DNA of 64,000 nt from Leptospira perolatii (GTDB taxonomy: Bacteria; Spirochaetota; Leptospiria; Leptospirales; Leptospiraceae): the NCBI RefSeq assembly GCF_002811875.1, contig NZ_NPDZ01000003.1, positions 1 to 64,000 on the forward strand, given 5' to 3'. A program made the position numbers and the translations under genes. Positions 30,803-39,522 of this stretch are shown here, piece by piece (the first letter of the stretch is position 1; each line of letters begins with the position of its first letter). The notes below the pieces were generated by a model. That model had not been told where the DNA came from. It worked only from the letters and a program-made list of their open reading frames with translations, and ran no database searches.

Positions 30803-31618
30803 ATGGAAATTGATATGAGCATGCTGGATCGTGCGGAAACGATATGCATTTGGGGAAGTCGTTGTCTATTTGCTGGTTATCTCCCGGACTATAACTTGAG
30901 ACGCAGGGCCGCGGCGACCGTATGCATCAATTTGGACGGAGAATTTCAGATTTCTTTGAATGATTCAGATTGGATGAACTTTCGCACCGTGCTTGTACCA
31001 CCGATGGTGAAACATTCCATCCGGTTTTCAGACTCGTTTTGTGTGATGCTTTTTATGGATTTGAGCAGTCCTAATTATAAATCCTTGAGAGCTTCTAACA
31101 TAGAAAAGGAGAATGAGGGCATCTTCATTGGATTGAGAGAAGAAAAGCAGCTCTTCGATCGGATCAACCAAATCTTGTCGGCGGATCCGGATGTGATTCT
31201 ATTAGAATTATTGAATCAGATTCCGCCGCTTTCCGATAATCCATCCCAGACGACAGATCCTCGTATTCAAAAGATCGTTGAAATGATTACTACAAGACCG
31301 CATGAAGATCACTCCGCAAAAGATCTAGCGGAGTTTGCACAGATGTCTGTCTCAAACCTAGAGCACCAATTCAAAAAGGAAATCGGCATCCCATTTCATT
31401 CGTTTCGTACTTGGTTCAGACTTAAATTGACCGTATACTCTCTGTTACACGGTATGAGTCACACTGATGCCGCACAGCGTGCTGGATTTTTCGACTCCGC
31501 GCATTTTACGCGGACATTTCGATCTACATTCGGATTGCCTCCGTCAGAAATTTTCAGAAGCACACGACAGCTGAAATCGTTTATCGAAGTACCTGCAAGT
31601 TACGCGGAACCTTGGTAA
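30803..31618 (+). CDS. AraC-family transcriptional regulator
   Basis: The 271-residue protein has an N-terminal sensor-like half (about 1-150, beta-rich: AATVCINLDGEFQISLNDSD) and a C-terminal AraC DNA-binding domain. SAKDLAEFAQMSVSNLEHQF is the first HTH; MSHTDAAQRAGFFDSAHFTR, then TFRSTFGLPPSEIFRS, is the second. It diverges from the methyltransferase gene. The shared upstream motif also precedes the cyclase and persulfide-dioxygenase genes, making it a candidate regulator of those. Confidence 0.88.
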   Translation: MEIDMSMLDRAETICIWGSRCLFAGYLPDYNLRRRAAATVCINLDGEFQISLNDSDWMNFRTVLVPPMVKHSIRFSDSFCVMLFMDLSSPNYKSLRASNIEKENEGIFIGLREEKQLFDRINQILSADPDVILLELLNQIPPLSDNPSQTTDPRIQKIVEMITTRPHEDHSAKDLAEFAQMSVSNLEHQFKKEIGIPFHSFRTWFRLKLTVYSLLHGMSHTDAAQRAGFFDSAHFTRTFRSTFGLPPSEIFRSTRQLKSFIEVPASYAEPW

Positions 31619-31689
31619 GCAACGTGAGGGTAGAAAGCCTCGAGAAAAGAAGAACAGTTTTGTTTTAGTAAGGCGTTTTAGCTGAAGTC

Positions 31690-32847
31690 TTATGATCCGT
31701 AACTCAAATATGTAGTCATCGGGCCTTTCCCTTTTACATCTACTAATCTGCTTACCTCGATTCGAGACTTATCGCTCAGTAGATTATAGGTTGTTTCAGA
31801 AATCTGGATTCTACCCGGCACGCCATGAGATTCTAGTCTACTCGCAGTATTCACTGCGTCTCCCCAAAGGTCATAGGCAAATTTCTTTCGGCCAATTACG
31901 CCGGCTACAACCGGCCCAGAATGAATACCAATCCGCATTTTCAAGACCTTCCCGGACGGGTCTTGGACTGATTTTACGTACCTCTGCATTTCGATTGCCA
32001 TCCGCATTGCATTTTCAGCGTGATTTTCATCCCAAATCGGAATTCCTGCAACAGCCATATAAGCATCGCCGATCGTTTTTATTTTTTCCATCTGATATTT
32101 TTCTGCAAGTACATCGAAGTGCGAAAACACATCGTTTAGAAAATGTACCAGTGCTTCCGGAGCTACTTGTTGAGAAATTACAGTAAAGTTTTCTATATCA
32201 GCAAACAGTATCGAAACGATCGGATATCCGTCTGCAATCGTGGATGGATTGTGCTTCAATCTTTCTGCAATAGGCTCCGGCAGAATATTCAACAGTAGGT
32301 TCTCTGCGCGATCATGCTCTTGTTTGTTTTTGGAAATAAAGTAGTACAGGCTGAAGAAGGTCATTGCACCCGCGCCCACTATATTCATCACGAAAAACAA
32401 TATCTTTAGATTCTGCTCTACTTTTGGAGCCGGGAGTTGTGGAAGAAACTCTGCGAATCCTGTTAATACCAAGACGAGAATAAATAACCCGAACCAAATC
32501 AAACCTTGGCGAATCGGAGCAAACGAAAGAGCACCAAGAGGACACAATATCGCCCAAATGATCACGGCTCCTGAGTTTTCAAAACCACCCAAGCTTAATT
32601 GTAAAAGTACAGGCAATATTAGAATTAAGAGAAATTGAAGAAACCGAAATGCTAAGAATTTTCCAGTAGCAAATACAAAGATCAAGCTCAGCAAGCTCAA
32701 GATTGCATAGCCTCCTGGGATCATTGCAGATTGCGGGAAGCCCAATGCGAAATATAAAATGCTCCACAAAAAACCCGCAGCTGCGAATGCCATAGAGAAA
32801 TTAATGAGCCCGTTTTTGTGAAGTTGTTCTCGTACTAATGTTTGCAT
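31690..32847 (-). CDS. Membrane class III adenylate cyclase
   Basis: The 385-residue protein has six membrane helices in the first 175 residues and a class III catalytic domain at about 200-385. VSILFADIENFTVISQQ supplies the first metal Asp, KIKTIGDAYMAVAG has the Lys that selects adenine and the second Asp, and FAYDLWGDAVNTASRLES has the Asp and Asn/Arg transition-state residues. The Lys/Asp pair points to ATP rather than GTP. It diverges from the sulfur gene block across the paired motif at 32895/32958. Confidence 0.9.
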   Translation of the reverse strand: MQTLVREQLHKNGLINFSMAFAAAGFLWSILYFALGFPQSAMIPGGYAILSLLSLIFVFATGKFLAFRFLQFLLILILPVLLQLSLGGFENSGAVIIWAILCPLGALSFAPIRQGLIWFGLFILVLVLTGFAEFLPQLPAPKVEQNLKILFFVMNIVGAGAMTFFSLYYFISKNKQEHDRAENLLLNILPEPIAERLKHNPSTIADGYPIVSILFADIENFTVISQQVAPEALVHFLNDVFSHFDVLAEKYQMEKIKTIGDAYMAVAGIPIWDENHAENAMRMAIEMQRYVKSVQDPSGKVLKMRIGIHSGPVVAGVIGRKKFAYDLWGDAVNTASRLESHGVPGRIQISETTYNLLSDKSRIEVSRLVDVKGKGPMTTYLSYGS

Positions 32848-32894
32848 GTTTGATCCAATTTATCCACATAGTATCCGCACAAACAAACTCTCTG

Positions 32895-32911
32895 CTTGTA
32901 TAATCCTGCAA
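32895..32911 (+). promoter_or_regulatory. Shared motif CTTGTATAATCCTGCAA, copy 2
   Basis: Identical to the copy at 30755. A TATCCGCACAAA direct repeat lies at 32872-32883 and 32932-32943 around it. TATAAT is oriented toward the sulfur genes. Confidence 0.65.
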
Positions 32912-32957
32912 GTTTATTAAGAAAATCTAACTATCCGCACAAAAATTTTCCGAGCAG

Positions 32958-32974
32958 TTGCAGGATTATACAAG
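32958..32974 (-). promoter_or_regulatory. Shared motif, copy 3 (inverted)
   Basis: TTGCAGGATTATACAAG is the exact inverse of copy 2, with TATAAT oriented toward the adenylate cyclase gene. The two copies form a divergent promoter pair 46 bases apart. Confidence 0.65.
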
Positions 32975-33040
32975 CACATCAATTTCCGTGCTCTTATACT
33001 GCGGGAGATGCATACTTCGATGCAATGGTCAAACGCCGGT

Positions 33041-33775
33041 ATGAAAGATATTTTTTTCCATCAACTTTTCGAGACTCAATCTTCTACTTACACTTACTTG
33101 ATATCAGATCGGGAAACAAAAAAAACCGCGATCATTGATCCAGTCTGGGAAACAGTGGATCGGGATTTGAAACTAATCCGAGAACTCGGACTGGATCTAA
33201 TCTATATTTTAGAGACTCACATTCATGCAGATCATATAACAGGAGCCGATGCGGTTCGCAAAAGAACGACTGCCAAAACCGCTGCGAGCGCCCTAGCCGG
33301 AATCGAATGCATAGACATTCCTCTCAAAGATGGACAAAAACTCTGGCTCGGAAACAAAGCGATCACGGCAATTGCTACTCCCGGACATACGAATGCTTGT
33401 ATGAGTTTCTTATTTGAAAGCATGGTTTTTACCGGAGACTCACTTCTCATTCGTGGAACTGGAAGAACAGATTTTCAGGAGGGATCTTCTGCAATATTAT
33501 ACGAAAGCATTACCGAAAAACTTTTCCGTCTTCCAGATGATACTCAAGTTTATCCGGCACATGACTACCAAGGCTTCACTACTAGTACAATCGCCTTGGA
33601 AAAAGAGTTAAATCCTCGTATTGGTGGAAATCGTTCGAAAGAAGATTTTAGAAAAATAATGAAAGAACTACAACTTGCTACCCCGAAGAAAATGCATCTG
33701 GCTGTGCCGGCGAATCTAGGGTGCGGCAGGTCGGTGGTCTTGCATTCGAACGAGCAGGGACTGCCGAAGGAGTAA
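33041..33775 (+). CDS. MBL-fold persulfide dioxygenase/glyoxalase II-like protein
   Basis: The ATG at 33041 (MKDIFFHQLFETQSSTYTYL) fits the family start; ATGs at 33008 and 33020 are alternatives. It contains the metal site ETHIHADHITGAD (HxHxDH), a third His in ATPGHTNACMSF, Asp in VFTGDSLLIRGTGRTDFQEG and a final His in VYPAHDY. The TGRTDFQ segment is typical of ETHE1-like persulfide dioxygenases, which oxidise glutathione persulfide to sulfite. It leads a block of sulfur transport genes. Confidence 0.85.
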   Translation: MKDIFFHQLFETQSSTYTYLISDRETKKTAIIDPVWETVDRDLKLIRELGLDLIYILETHIHADHITGADAVRKRTTAKTAASALAGIECIDIPLKDGQKLWLGNKAITAIATPGHTNACMSFLFESMVFTGDSLLIRGTGRTDFQEGSSAILYESITEKLFRLPDDTQVYPAHDYQGFTTSTIALEKELNPRIGGNRSKEDFRKIMKELQLATPKKMHLAVPANLGCGRSVVLHSNEQGLPKE

Positions 33776-33779
33776 AAAA

Positions 33780-34205
33780 ATGACAACAGAATGGACGATG
33801 GGATTAATCGGCGGGGTAGTGATAGGGATCGCCGTATCTTTGATGCTCTTGTGGAACGGAAGAGTTACCGGAGTGAGCAGTATTGTGTACGGTGTTCTCA
33901 ATCCAGTGAAAGGTGATACAGCCTGGCGATGGTACTTCCTTATTGGACTGCTATTGGGAGGTCTCTCTTTGCAGGCGACTGCTCCCAATCTTTTGTCTGC
34001 TGAACTGCAGATAAAAACATGGATTGGTGCGTTTGCTGGCTTACTTGTTGGCTTTGGCGCGATTTTGGGCGGTGGTTGTACCAGCGGTCACGGAGTTTGC
34101 GGAGTGAGCAGATTTTCACTGCGGTCTATTTTGGCGACAATCGTTTTCATGGTGGCGGGTATGGCTGCTGTAGTCTTACTCCGAAGCACAGGGATGCTTT
34201 TATGA
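33780..34205 (+). CDS. YeeE/YedE-family membrane protein, first half-transporter
   Basis: The 141-residue protein has four membrane helices. NGRVTGVSSIVYGVLNP (about 27-43) and FGAILGGGCTSGHGVCGVSR (about 91-110) carry the GCTSGHG motif with Cys of the YeeE/YedE sulfur-compound transporters. It overlaps the next gene by four bases and is five bases from the MBL gene, indicating a single operon. Confidence 0.87.
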   Translation: MTTEWTMGLIGGVVIGIAVSLMLLWNGRVTGVSSIVYGVLNPVKGDTAWRWYFLIGLLLGGLSLQATAPNLLSAELQIKTWIGAFAGLLVGFGAILGGGCTSGHGVCGVSRFSLRSILATIVFMVAGMAAVVLLRSTGMLL

Positions 34206-34639
34206 AGTACAATCTTGGCGCCCTGATTGTGGGTTTGTTATTTGCGATCGGTCTAGGTTTGTCCGGAATTTTGCAACCGGCAAATGTAATCGGATTTCTT
34301 GATATATTTGGAAAATGGAATCCGACGCTCCTTTTTACGATGGCAGGAGCGGTTGGTGTTCATTTCATCACTTACAAATTAATACGCAAAAGAAAAACTC
34401 CTATGTTCACTAAGCATTGGTTCGTTCCAACCCGGACGGAAATCAGTCCGGCACTGGTCATCGGAAGTTTGATTTTCGGAATCGGGTGGGGCCTAGGCGG
34501 CTATTGTCCGACAGTTTCGGTGACTACTCTCGCAAGCTTTGAAACAAGGCCGATCATTATTTTTGCCAGTATCATTTTTGGAATGTACCTGTTCAAAGTC
34601 ATCGATAAGAAAACGAATTTGAAAAGCAGACTAGAGTGA
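34202..34639 (+). CDS. DUF6691/YeeE-like membrane protein, second half-transporter
   Basis: The ATG at 34202 overlaps the previous stop and gives 145 residues; the longer frame from 34019 is an out-of-frame read of the previous gene. It has LLFAIGLGLSGILQPANVIG (about 11-30) and GSLIFGIGWGLGGYCPTVSV (about 90-109) with the GGYCPG-like Cys motif. With the preceding protein it makes the usual two-gene YeeE/YedE system that imports thiosulfate or related sulfur species. Confidence 0.87.
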   Translation: MKYNLGALIVGLLFAIGLGLSGILQPANVIGFLDIFGKWNPTLLFTMAGAVGVHFITYKLIRKRKTPMFTKHWFVPTRTEISPALVIGSLIFGIGWGLGGYCPTVSVTTLASFETRPIIIFASIIFGMYLFKVIDKKTNLKSRLE

Positions 34640-34652
34640 AATACAAACTACG

Positions 34653-35462
34653 ATGCTGATTTCAGGTTACATCGCATCGTTTCTTATGGGAACTTCACTT
34701 GGTCTTATCGGAGCCGGTGGATCAATTCTTACAGTTCCCATTCTTTTTTATCTTTTTGGACAGGATGCGATGCGGGCCACAACAAACTCTCTTTTTGTGG
34801 TCGGCATATCTGCGTTAGTCGGCGCACTGTTTCAGGCAAGAAACGGAAATATCAATTTGAAAATAGGATTTTTCTTCGCAGTACCAAGTTTTGCCGGAAT
34901 CTACTTTGCGAGACATTTCCTTCTTCCTTCACTTCCGAACAATTTCCTCTCGGGTTTTGGTTTCACTCTGACAAAACCTCTACTGATCATGACCGTTTTC
35001 GCAATCGTCATGGTTTTTAGTTCTCGGGCTATGATTCGTTCTGGCAACCAGCCTTCCGATGAGCAATCGTCCGAATCTAGCACATCGTTTTCTGGTTTTG
35101 TGTCTATCGGGCTCAAAGGACTTCTTGTTGGAACGATCACTGGTTTTGTAGGAGCTGGCGGTGGTTTTTTGATTCTCCCGGCTCTCGTGATTCTACTTAA
35201 GTTTTCTATAAAGCTCGCGGTAGGTACTTCGCTTGCGATTATCGCAGCGAATTCTTTATTCGGCTTTGCGATCAGTTTTCCGTCGGTGCAATTCGCAGAT
35301 TGCCCTTTACTTCTGAGCATTTGTATTCTGGGAATCGGAGGGATGATTTTCGGACAGATTCTTTCTTTAAAAGTGAACGAACGAACTCTTAAAAAAGGTT
35401 TTGGCTATACTGTATTAATTATCGCAATCTTGATTCTGTGGGATCAGGGTCTAAGATTCTGA
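34653..35462 (+). CDS. TauE/SafE-family sulfite exporter-like protein
   Basis: The 269-residue protein has eight hydrophobic helices and the duplicated TauE/SafE motif: MGTSLGLIGAGGSILTVPIL (about 11-30) and LLVGTITGFVGAGGGFLILP (about 155-174). Members export sulfite or sulfoacetate. It follows the DUF6691 gene by 13 bases. Together with the persulfide dioxygenase this suggests persulfide oxidation to sulfite followed by export. Confidence 0.87.
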   Translation: MLISGYIASFLMGTSLGLIGAGGSILTVPILFYLFGQDAMRATTNSLFVVGISALVGALFQARNGNINLKIGFFFAVPSFAGIYFARHFLLPSLPNNFLSGFGFTLTKPLLIMTVFAIVMVFSSRAMIRSGNQPSDEQSSESSTSFSGFVSIGLKGLLVGTITGFVGAGGGFLILPALVILLKFSIKLAVGTSLAIIAANSLFGFAISFPSVQFADCPLLLSICILGIGGMIFGQILSLKVNERTLKKGFGYTVLIIAILILWDQGLRF

Positions 35463-35534
35463 TTTCTACTTCGCGATGTTCTCGCGAACGCGGATCAGGA
35501 ATCAATTGATTTACTAGATGCACTGCTTTAGTGT

Positions 35535-35951
35535 CTAGTTCGCTTCGGTATATTTTTTAAAGTTGTCAAGTATAGCTTGCCAGCCGCCTCTCTGCATTTC
35601 AACCGGATTCTCTGATTCTGGGTCAAAGCTTACTGTGACAAGAATCTTATGATCCTTATTTTCAAAATTCACCGTTGCTTTTCTGCCGTCTGTCATTGTA
35701 TAGCTAAAGGATTTTTGATCAACGACTGTATCGTAAATTGCTTCAAACTCAAAGCCGAAGCTTCCGTCTTTCGCTTCCATTCTTGCGCTGTACTTTCCAC
35801 CGACCTTCATATCGTTTTTTGCCCAAGGGCATTGCCAATCGTCAGAAGCAAAGTTCCATTTGATAATATGCTTTGGGTTCGTGTAACAGTCCCAGACTTT
35901 CTTTAAGTCTCCTGTAATAGCTGCTTGCACTGTGATCTTTTTCGAGTCCAT
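35535..35951 (-). CDS. SRPBCC/AHSA1-family protein
   Basis: The ATG at 35951 gives 138 residues (MDSKKITVQAAITGDLKKVW). CYTNPKHIIKWNFASDDWQC and the ending ENPVEMQRGGWQAILDNFKK are the signature of Aha1-like proteins of the YndB type. The longer frame to 36008 adds a non-conserved extension. It binds hydrophobic ligands in the family; the ligand is unknown here. Confidence 0.85.
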   Translation of the reverse strand: MDSKKITVQAAITGDLKKVWDCYTNPKHIIKWNFASDDWQCPWAKNDMKVGGKYSARMEAKDGSFGFEFEAIYDTVVDQKSFSYTMTDGRKATVNFENKDHKILVTVSFDPESENPVEMQRGGWQAILDNFKKYTEAN

Positions 35952-36204
35952 GGAATGGAATCTAATCGATTCTATTTCGTATGGGAAAGCATTTTCATGA
36001 AGATTCAATGTCTCTTTATAAAAAAATGACGGCTCGATTCCGCAGAGAAATAGGACGAGTCATTTTGATTTCTGAACCAGAGTCCAATCCCGTGTACTTT
36101 CAAAAATACTAATGCAGCAATACCAATTAATTCAAAAAGGCTCTGGATTTTTTCATCGGCATTTATTTGATTTGAAATAAATTTGGGCAAAGGTGCAGGC
36201 AAAT

Positions 36205-36780
36205 ATGAAGAAAACAAATAACAATAAAAAGGAATTATCATCTGGACAGGGCGAAGAATTGCTAACAACGATCAAAGTTCGGTTTGAGAAAAACGTAAAC
36301 CGGCATAAAGGTATCTCCTGGGATAAAGTGCAGGCGAAGCTCAAAGGCAACGACGAAAAACTCTGGTCACTCAATGAAATGGAAAAGACTGGGGGCGAGC
36401 CAGATGTGGTCGGTTTCGATAAAAAGACAGGTGAATACATTTTTTATGATTGTTCTGCGGACAGTCCGAAGGGCCGCAGAAGTGTTTGTTATGACGGTGA
36501 AGCCCTGAGATCTAGAAAAGAGCACAAACCGAAAGCCAGCGCAATAGAATTGGCGGCCACTATGGGCATAAATATTTTAACGGAAGAAGAATATAGAGAA
36601 TTACAGAAACTCGGTGAGTTTGATACGAAAACTTCAAGCTGGGTGCAAACACCTACTGAGATTCGAAAGCTGGGCGGAGCTTTCTTTTGTGACCGTCGCT
36701 ACGACCATGTCTTTCTTTATCATAATGGTGCAGAATCCTATTATGCGGCGAGGGGATTCCGCGGTTCGTTACGAGTTTAA
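36205..36780 (+). CDS. DUF4256-family protein
   Basis: The ATG at 36205 gives 191 residues. It shows the DUF4256 pattern: LLTTIKVRFEKNVNRHKGIS, MEKTGGEPDVVGFDKKTGEY, DCSADSPKGRRSVCYDGEAL and a final CDRRYDHVFLYHNGAESYYA. Function of the family is unknown. It is cytosolic and transcribed alone. A minus-strand frame in the same DNA is a shadow. Confidence 0.85.
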   Translation: MKKTNNNKKELSSGQGEELLTTIKVRFEKNVNRHKGISWDKVQAKLKGNDEKLWSLNEMEKTGGEPDVVGFDKKTGEYIFYDCSADSPKGRRSVCYDGEALRSRKEHKPKASAIELAATMGINILTEEEYRELQKLGEFDTKTSSWVQTPTEIRKLGGAFFCDRRYDHVFLYHNGAESYYAARGFRGSLRV

Positions 36781-36912
36781 GACGCGGATCATTGCGTTCG
36801 AGTTATCTAAAACTAGCAGAAGTCATGGAAAATGTCCAGGAAAAGAAAAAGAAGAGAACTTAATCAATTTAAGGTGAACTTGTTGGTACTCGGCTCTACT
36901 TATATAAAGACT

Positions 36913-37269
36913 CTATTCAATAGAAGAAATCTCCTCCTCTGTAATTGGCGGCCAGCAGGAAAAACCCGACCTCCCCATGCTGATATTGATGGAAGTTTCC
37001 GCATCAAATAGACCTCGATGCAAAATCTCTCCCCAAAATTCCTGTGCACCATTTGCTTCGGAGGGTATCGTATAACTTTCCTGCCGAGTGCCGGTGAAGA
37101 TGTAAATCGTATCCGAAGTCATGAAATCCTCACTCGGCTCGTAGCATACTCGGATAATTTCTGACCATGCAAAAGAGTCTTCCCACTGGTCCCCACCGGG
37201 AGGCTGGACTCGACGATGGACCTGAGAAGAATCGAAAGTAACAAAATACCATTCAGATAACGAACTCAT
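36913..37269 (-). CDS. Hypothetical protein
   Basis: The 118-residue acidic protein starts MSSLSEWYFVTFDSSQVHRR and contains WSEIIRVCYEPSEDFMTSDT (about 35-54) and IYIFTGTRQESYTIPSEANG. This strand order is PH-like, as in small proteins of unknown function found in many Gram-negative genomes. No catalytic motif. It stands alone between two + strand genes. Confidence 0.7.
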   Translation of the reverse strand: MSSLSEWYFVTFDSSQVHRRVQPPGGDQWEDSFAWSEIIRVCYEPSEDFMTSDTIYIFTGTRQESYTIPSEANGAQEFWGEILHRGLFDAETSINISMGRSGFSCWPPITEEEISSIE

Positions 37270-37435
37270 GGTGCGTCCTTCCTCTATCTTCTATTATTCG
37301 CTGTTAGATTGTTTCATAGTCGCGAATCATTTTTCAAGCTTTCTATACTGACCTTTGGTAAGAAATAATTGCTTTAGTAAAATCTCTTTGAAATCGTTAT
37401 GAACCGAGATTTTACTGTTGTGCTGAGGGGGATTT

Positions 37436-37864
37436 ATGAAAAGCCAAACGATACTTTTTCATTCCGTTCCTGATTACATCAAAACATATCCTTCGGAAGT
37501 GCAGAAGATACTAAGAGAAGTCAGATCTACGATCACAAAAATTGCCCCCAAAGCGGAAGAGAAAATTAGCTATCATATCCCTTCCTATTATCTAAATGGT
37601 CCTTTGGTATCGTTTGCAGCGTATAAAAAGCATATCGGTTTTTATCCAGGCGCTGCAGCGATTGCAAAATTTAAAAAAGAACTGAGCTCGTACAAGAGCG
37701 CAAGGGGATCTGTGCAATTCCCGATTGATGCGCCTATGCCTTTGGAGCTCATTCGAAAAATCGTCAAATTTCGACTGCAAGTAAACTCAAGTAAGCCGAC
37801 TAAAAAAATCGCAAAGAAAGTTCTTTCGAGGTCCAATAACATAAAGAAGAAGGAATTAGAATAA
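37436..37864 (+). CDS. DUF1801 (YdhG-like) protein
   Basis: The 142-residue protein has VPDYIKTYPSEVQKILREVR, then PKAEEKISYHIPSYYLNGPL and FAAYKKHIGFYPGAAAIAKF, the conserved core of DUF1801. It ends with a Lys-rich tail. The family is small and cytosolic; suggested iron-chaperone-like frataxin similarity is not certain. GGGGA precedes the ATG. The methyltransferase gene follows after 10 bases. Confidence 0.85.
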   Translation: MKSQTILFHSVPDYIKTYPSEVQKILREVRSTITKIAPKAEEKISYHIPSYYLNGPLVSFAAYKKHIGFYPGAAAIAKFKKELSSYKSARGSVQFPIDAPMPLELIRKIVKFRLQVNSSKPTKKIAKKVLSRSNNIKKKELE

Positions 37865-37874
37865 AGGTAAACCT

Positions 37875-38513
37875 ATGGAGGCAAGTTTTTGGCACCAGAA
37901 ATGGGGAAAAAATGAAATCGCTTTTCACGAAAGTAAAGCGAACCCGCAACTGGTGGAGCATTTCGACAGGCTTTCTTTGGCAAAAGGCAGTCGCGTATTT
38001 TTACCGCTATGCGGAAAAACCCTAGATATTTCTTGGCTGCTTTCAAAAGGATATCGTGTCGCCGGAGCGGAACTGAGTAAAATAGCAATCGAGCAATTAT
38101 TTTCCGAGCTCGGCATCAAGCCCAAGAGATCCACGCTAGGTCAAATGGAACTCTACCATGCGGAAAATCTGGATATTTTTGTTGGGGATATTTTTCATTT
38201 GTCTAGCCAGATGCTTGGGTCGGTCGATGCAGTTTATGATAGAGCAGCTCTGGTTGCGTTGCCGGAAGAAATGCGCAAGCGATATACTGAACATTTAATC
38301 GAGATTACAAAAATTTCTCCGCAGTTACTAATTTGCTACGAATATGATCAAAACTTAATGGATGGCCCTCCATTTTCGATTTCGAACGAGGAAGTATTTA
38401 AGCATTATAGAGATCATTATGATTTAAATTTGATAGCGAGTAATGATGTAATCGGTGGGTTGAAAGGAAAATGCCCGGCAAAAGAGAACGTTTGGTTAAT
38501 ACAGAGAAGATGA
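37875..38513 (+). CDS. tpm: Thiopurine S-methyltransferase-family protein
   Basis: The 212-residue protein starts MEASFWHQKWGKNEIAFHES. FLPLCGKTLDISWLLSKGYR (about 43-62) and VAGAELSKIAIEQLF are the bacterial TPMT signature; VDAVYDRAALVALPEEMRKR (about 117-136) is the DRAALxALP motif. Bacterial members methylate selenite or tellurite species and thiopurines. Probably cotranscribed with the DUF1801 gene. Confidence 0.9.
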   Translation: MEASFWHQKWGKNEIAFHESKANPQLVEHFDRLSLAKGSRVFLPLCGKTLDISWLLSKGYRVAGAELSKIAIEQLFSELGIKPKRSTLGQMELYHAENLDIFVGDIFHLSSQMLGSVDAVYDRAALVALPEEMRKRYTEHLIEITKISPQLLICYEYDQNLMDGPPFSISNEEVFKHYRDHYDLNLIASNDVIGGLKGKCPAKENVWLIQRR

Positions 38514-38580
38514 TTCTTTTTATTCATACGACTCTCAAGTTGTCCGGTTCTGAAAGGTAGTACGCTCTAGGAGATTCAGT

Positions 38581-39492
38581 ATGAAATTACCTCTCTCTAA
38601 CAAAGTCGCTCTGGTGGCAGGAGCTACAAGAGGAGCAGGTCGAGGCATCGCAGTGCAACTCGGCGCCGCAGGAGCCACTGTATACGTAACCGGCCGAACC
38701 ACCAAGTCGAGCAAATCCGAAATGAATCGACCGGAAACGATAGAAGAAACGGCATCCCTCGTTGACCAAGCCGGTGGGAAAGGAATTGCGATCCAAGTAG
38801 ACCATCTAGTGCTGGATCAAGTGCAATCTCTTGTAAATCGCATTCGCAAAGAACAAGGATGTCTGCACATTCTAGTGAACGATATCTTTGGTGCGACTCG
38901 GATCGAATGGAATAAAACTGTTTGGGAATCGGATTTAGAATTCGGATTACATACCTTAAGATTAGCGATCGATACCCACGCGATCACTAGTCATTTTGCG
39001 ATACCATTGCTCCTGCAGACTCCAGGTGGACTTGTAGTAGAAATCAATGACGGAACCGCTGAATACAACAATACGAATTATAGGAACTCCTTCTTTTACG
39101 ATCTTACGAAAGCAGCCGTGCTAAGAATGGGATTTTCTCTTGGACATGAATTGAAACCTCACAATGCTACTGCTTTGTCTCTGACTCCAGGGTGGCTCAG
39201 GTCCGAAGCGATGTTAGAAGCGTTTGGGGTTACAGAAGAGAATTGGCAGGATGCAATCGTAAAAGTTCCCGGCTTTGCAGTTTCCGAGACTCCTGCGTAT
39301 GTAGGTCGCGCTGTGGTTGCCTTGGCCACGGACCCGAATTTGTCTCGTTGGAACGGTCAATCATTGTCCAGTGGGCAACTCGCAAAAGTATACGGCTTTA
39401 CGGATATTGACGGAAGTCAGCCAGACGCTTGGAAATATATGATGGAAAGTCAAGATACAAACAGTACAATCGATGCAACTAATTACCGTTAA
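38581..39492 (+). CDS. Short-chain dehydrogenase/reductase
   Basis: The 303-residue SDR has VALVAGATRGAGRGIAVQLG (NADP-binding, residues 8-27) and TGRTT following strand 2. HILVNDIFGATR replaces the usual NNAG. YDLTKAAVLRMGFSLGHELK (Tyr about 175, Lys about 179) is the catalytic YxxxK. The substrate is unknown. A GAGATTCAGT leader precedes ATG. It is a long SDR of the type with C-terminal extension. Confidence 0.88.
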   Translation: MKLPLSNKVALVAGATRGAGRGIAVQLGAAGATVYVTGRTTKSSKSEMNRPETIEETASLVDQAGGKGIAIQVDHLVLDQVQSLVNRIRKEQGCLHILVNDIFGATRIEWNKTVWESDLEFGLHTLRLAIDTHAITSHFAIPLLLQTPGGLVVEINDGTAEYNNTNYRNSFFYDLTKAAVLRMGFSLGHELKPHNATALSLTPGWLRSEAMLEAFGVTEENWQDAIVKVPGFAVSETPAYVGRAVVALATDPNLSRWNGQSLSSGQLAKVYGFTDIDGSQPDAWKYMMESQDTNSTIDATNYR

Positions 39493-39522
39493 CTAAGCAT
39501 ATTGGGAGTATCGAATCCATTT

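Noticed and set aside
34019..34201. Longer frame for the second YeeE-like gene
   Set aside because: It overlaps the first gene in another frame; ATG 34202 overlaps the stop codon in the usual way.
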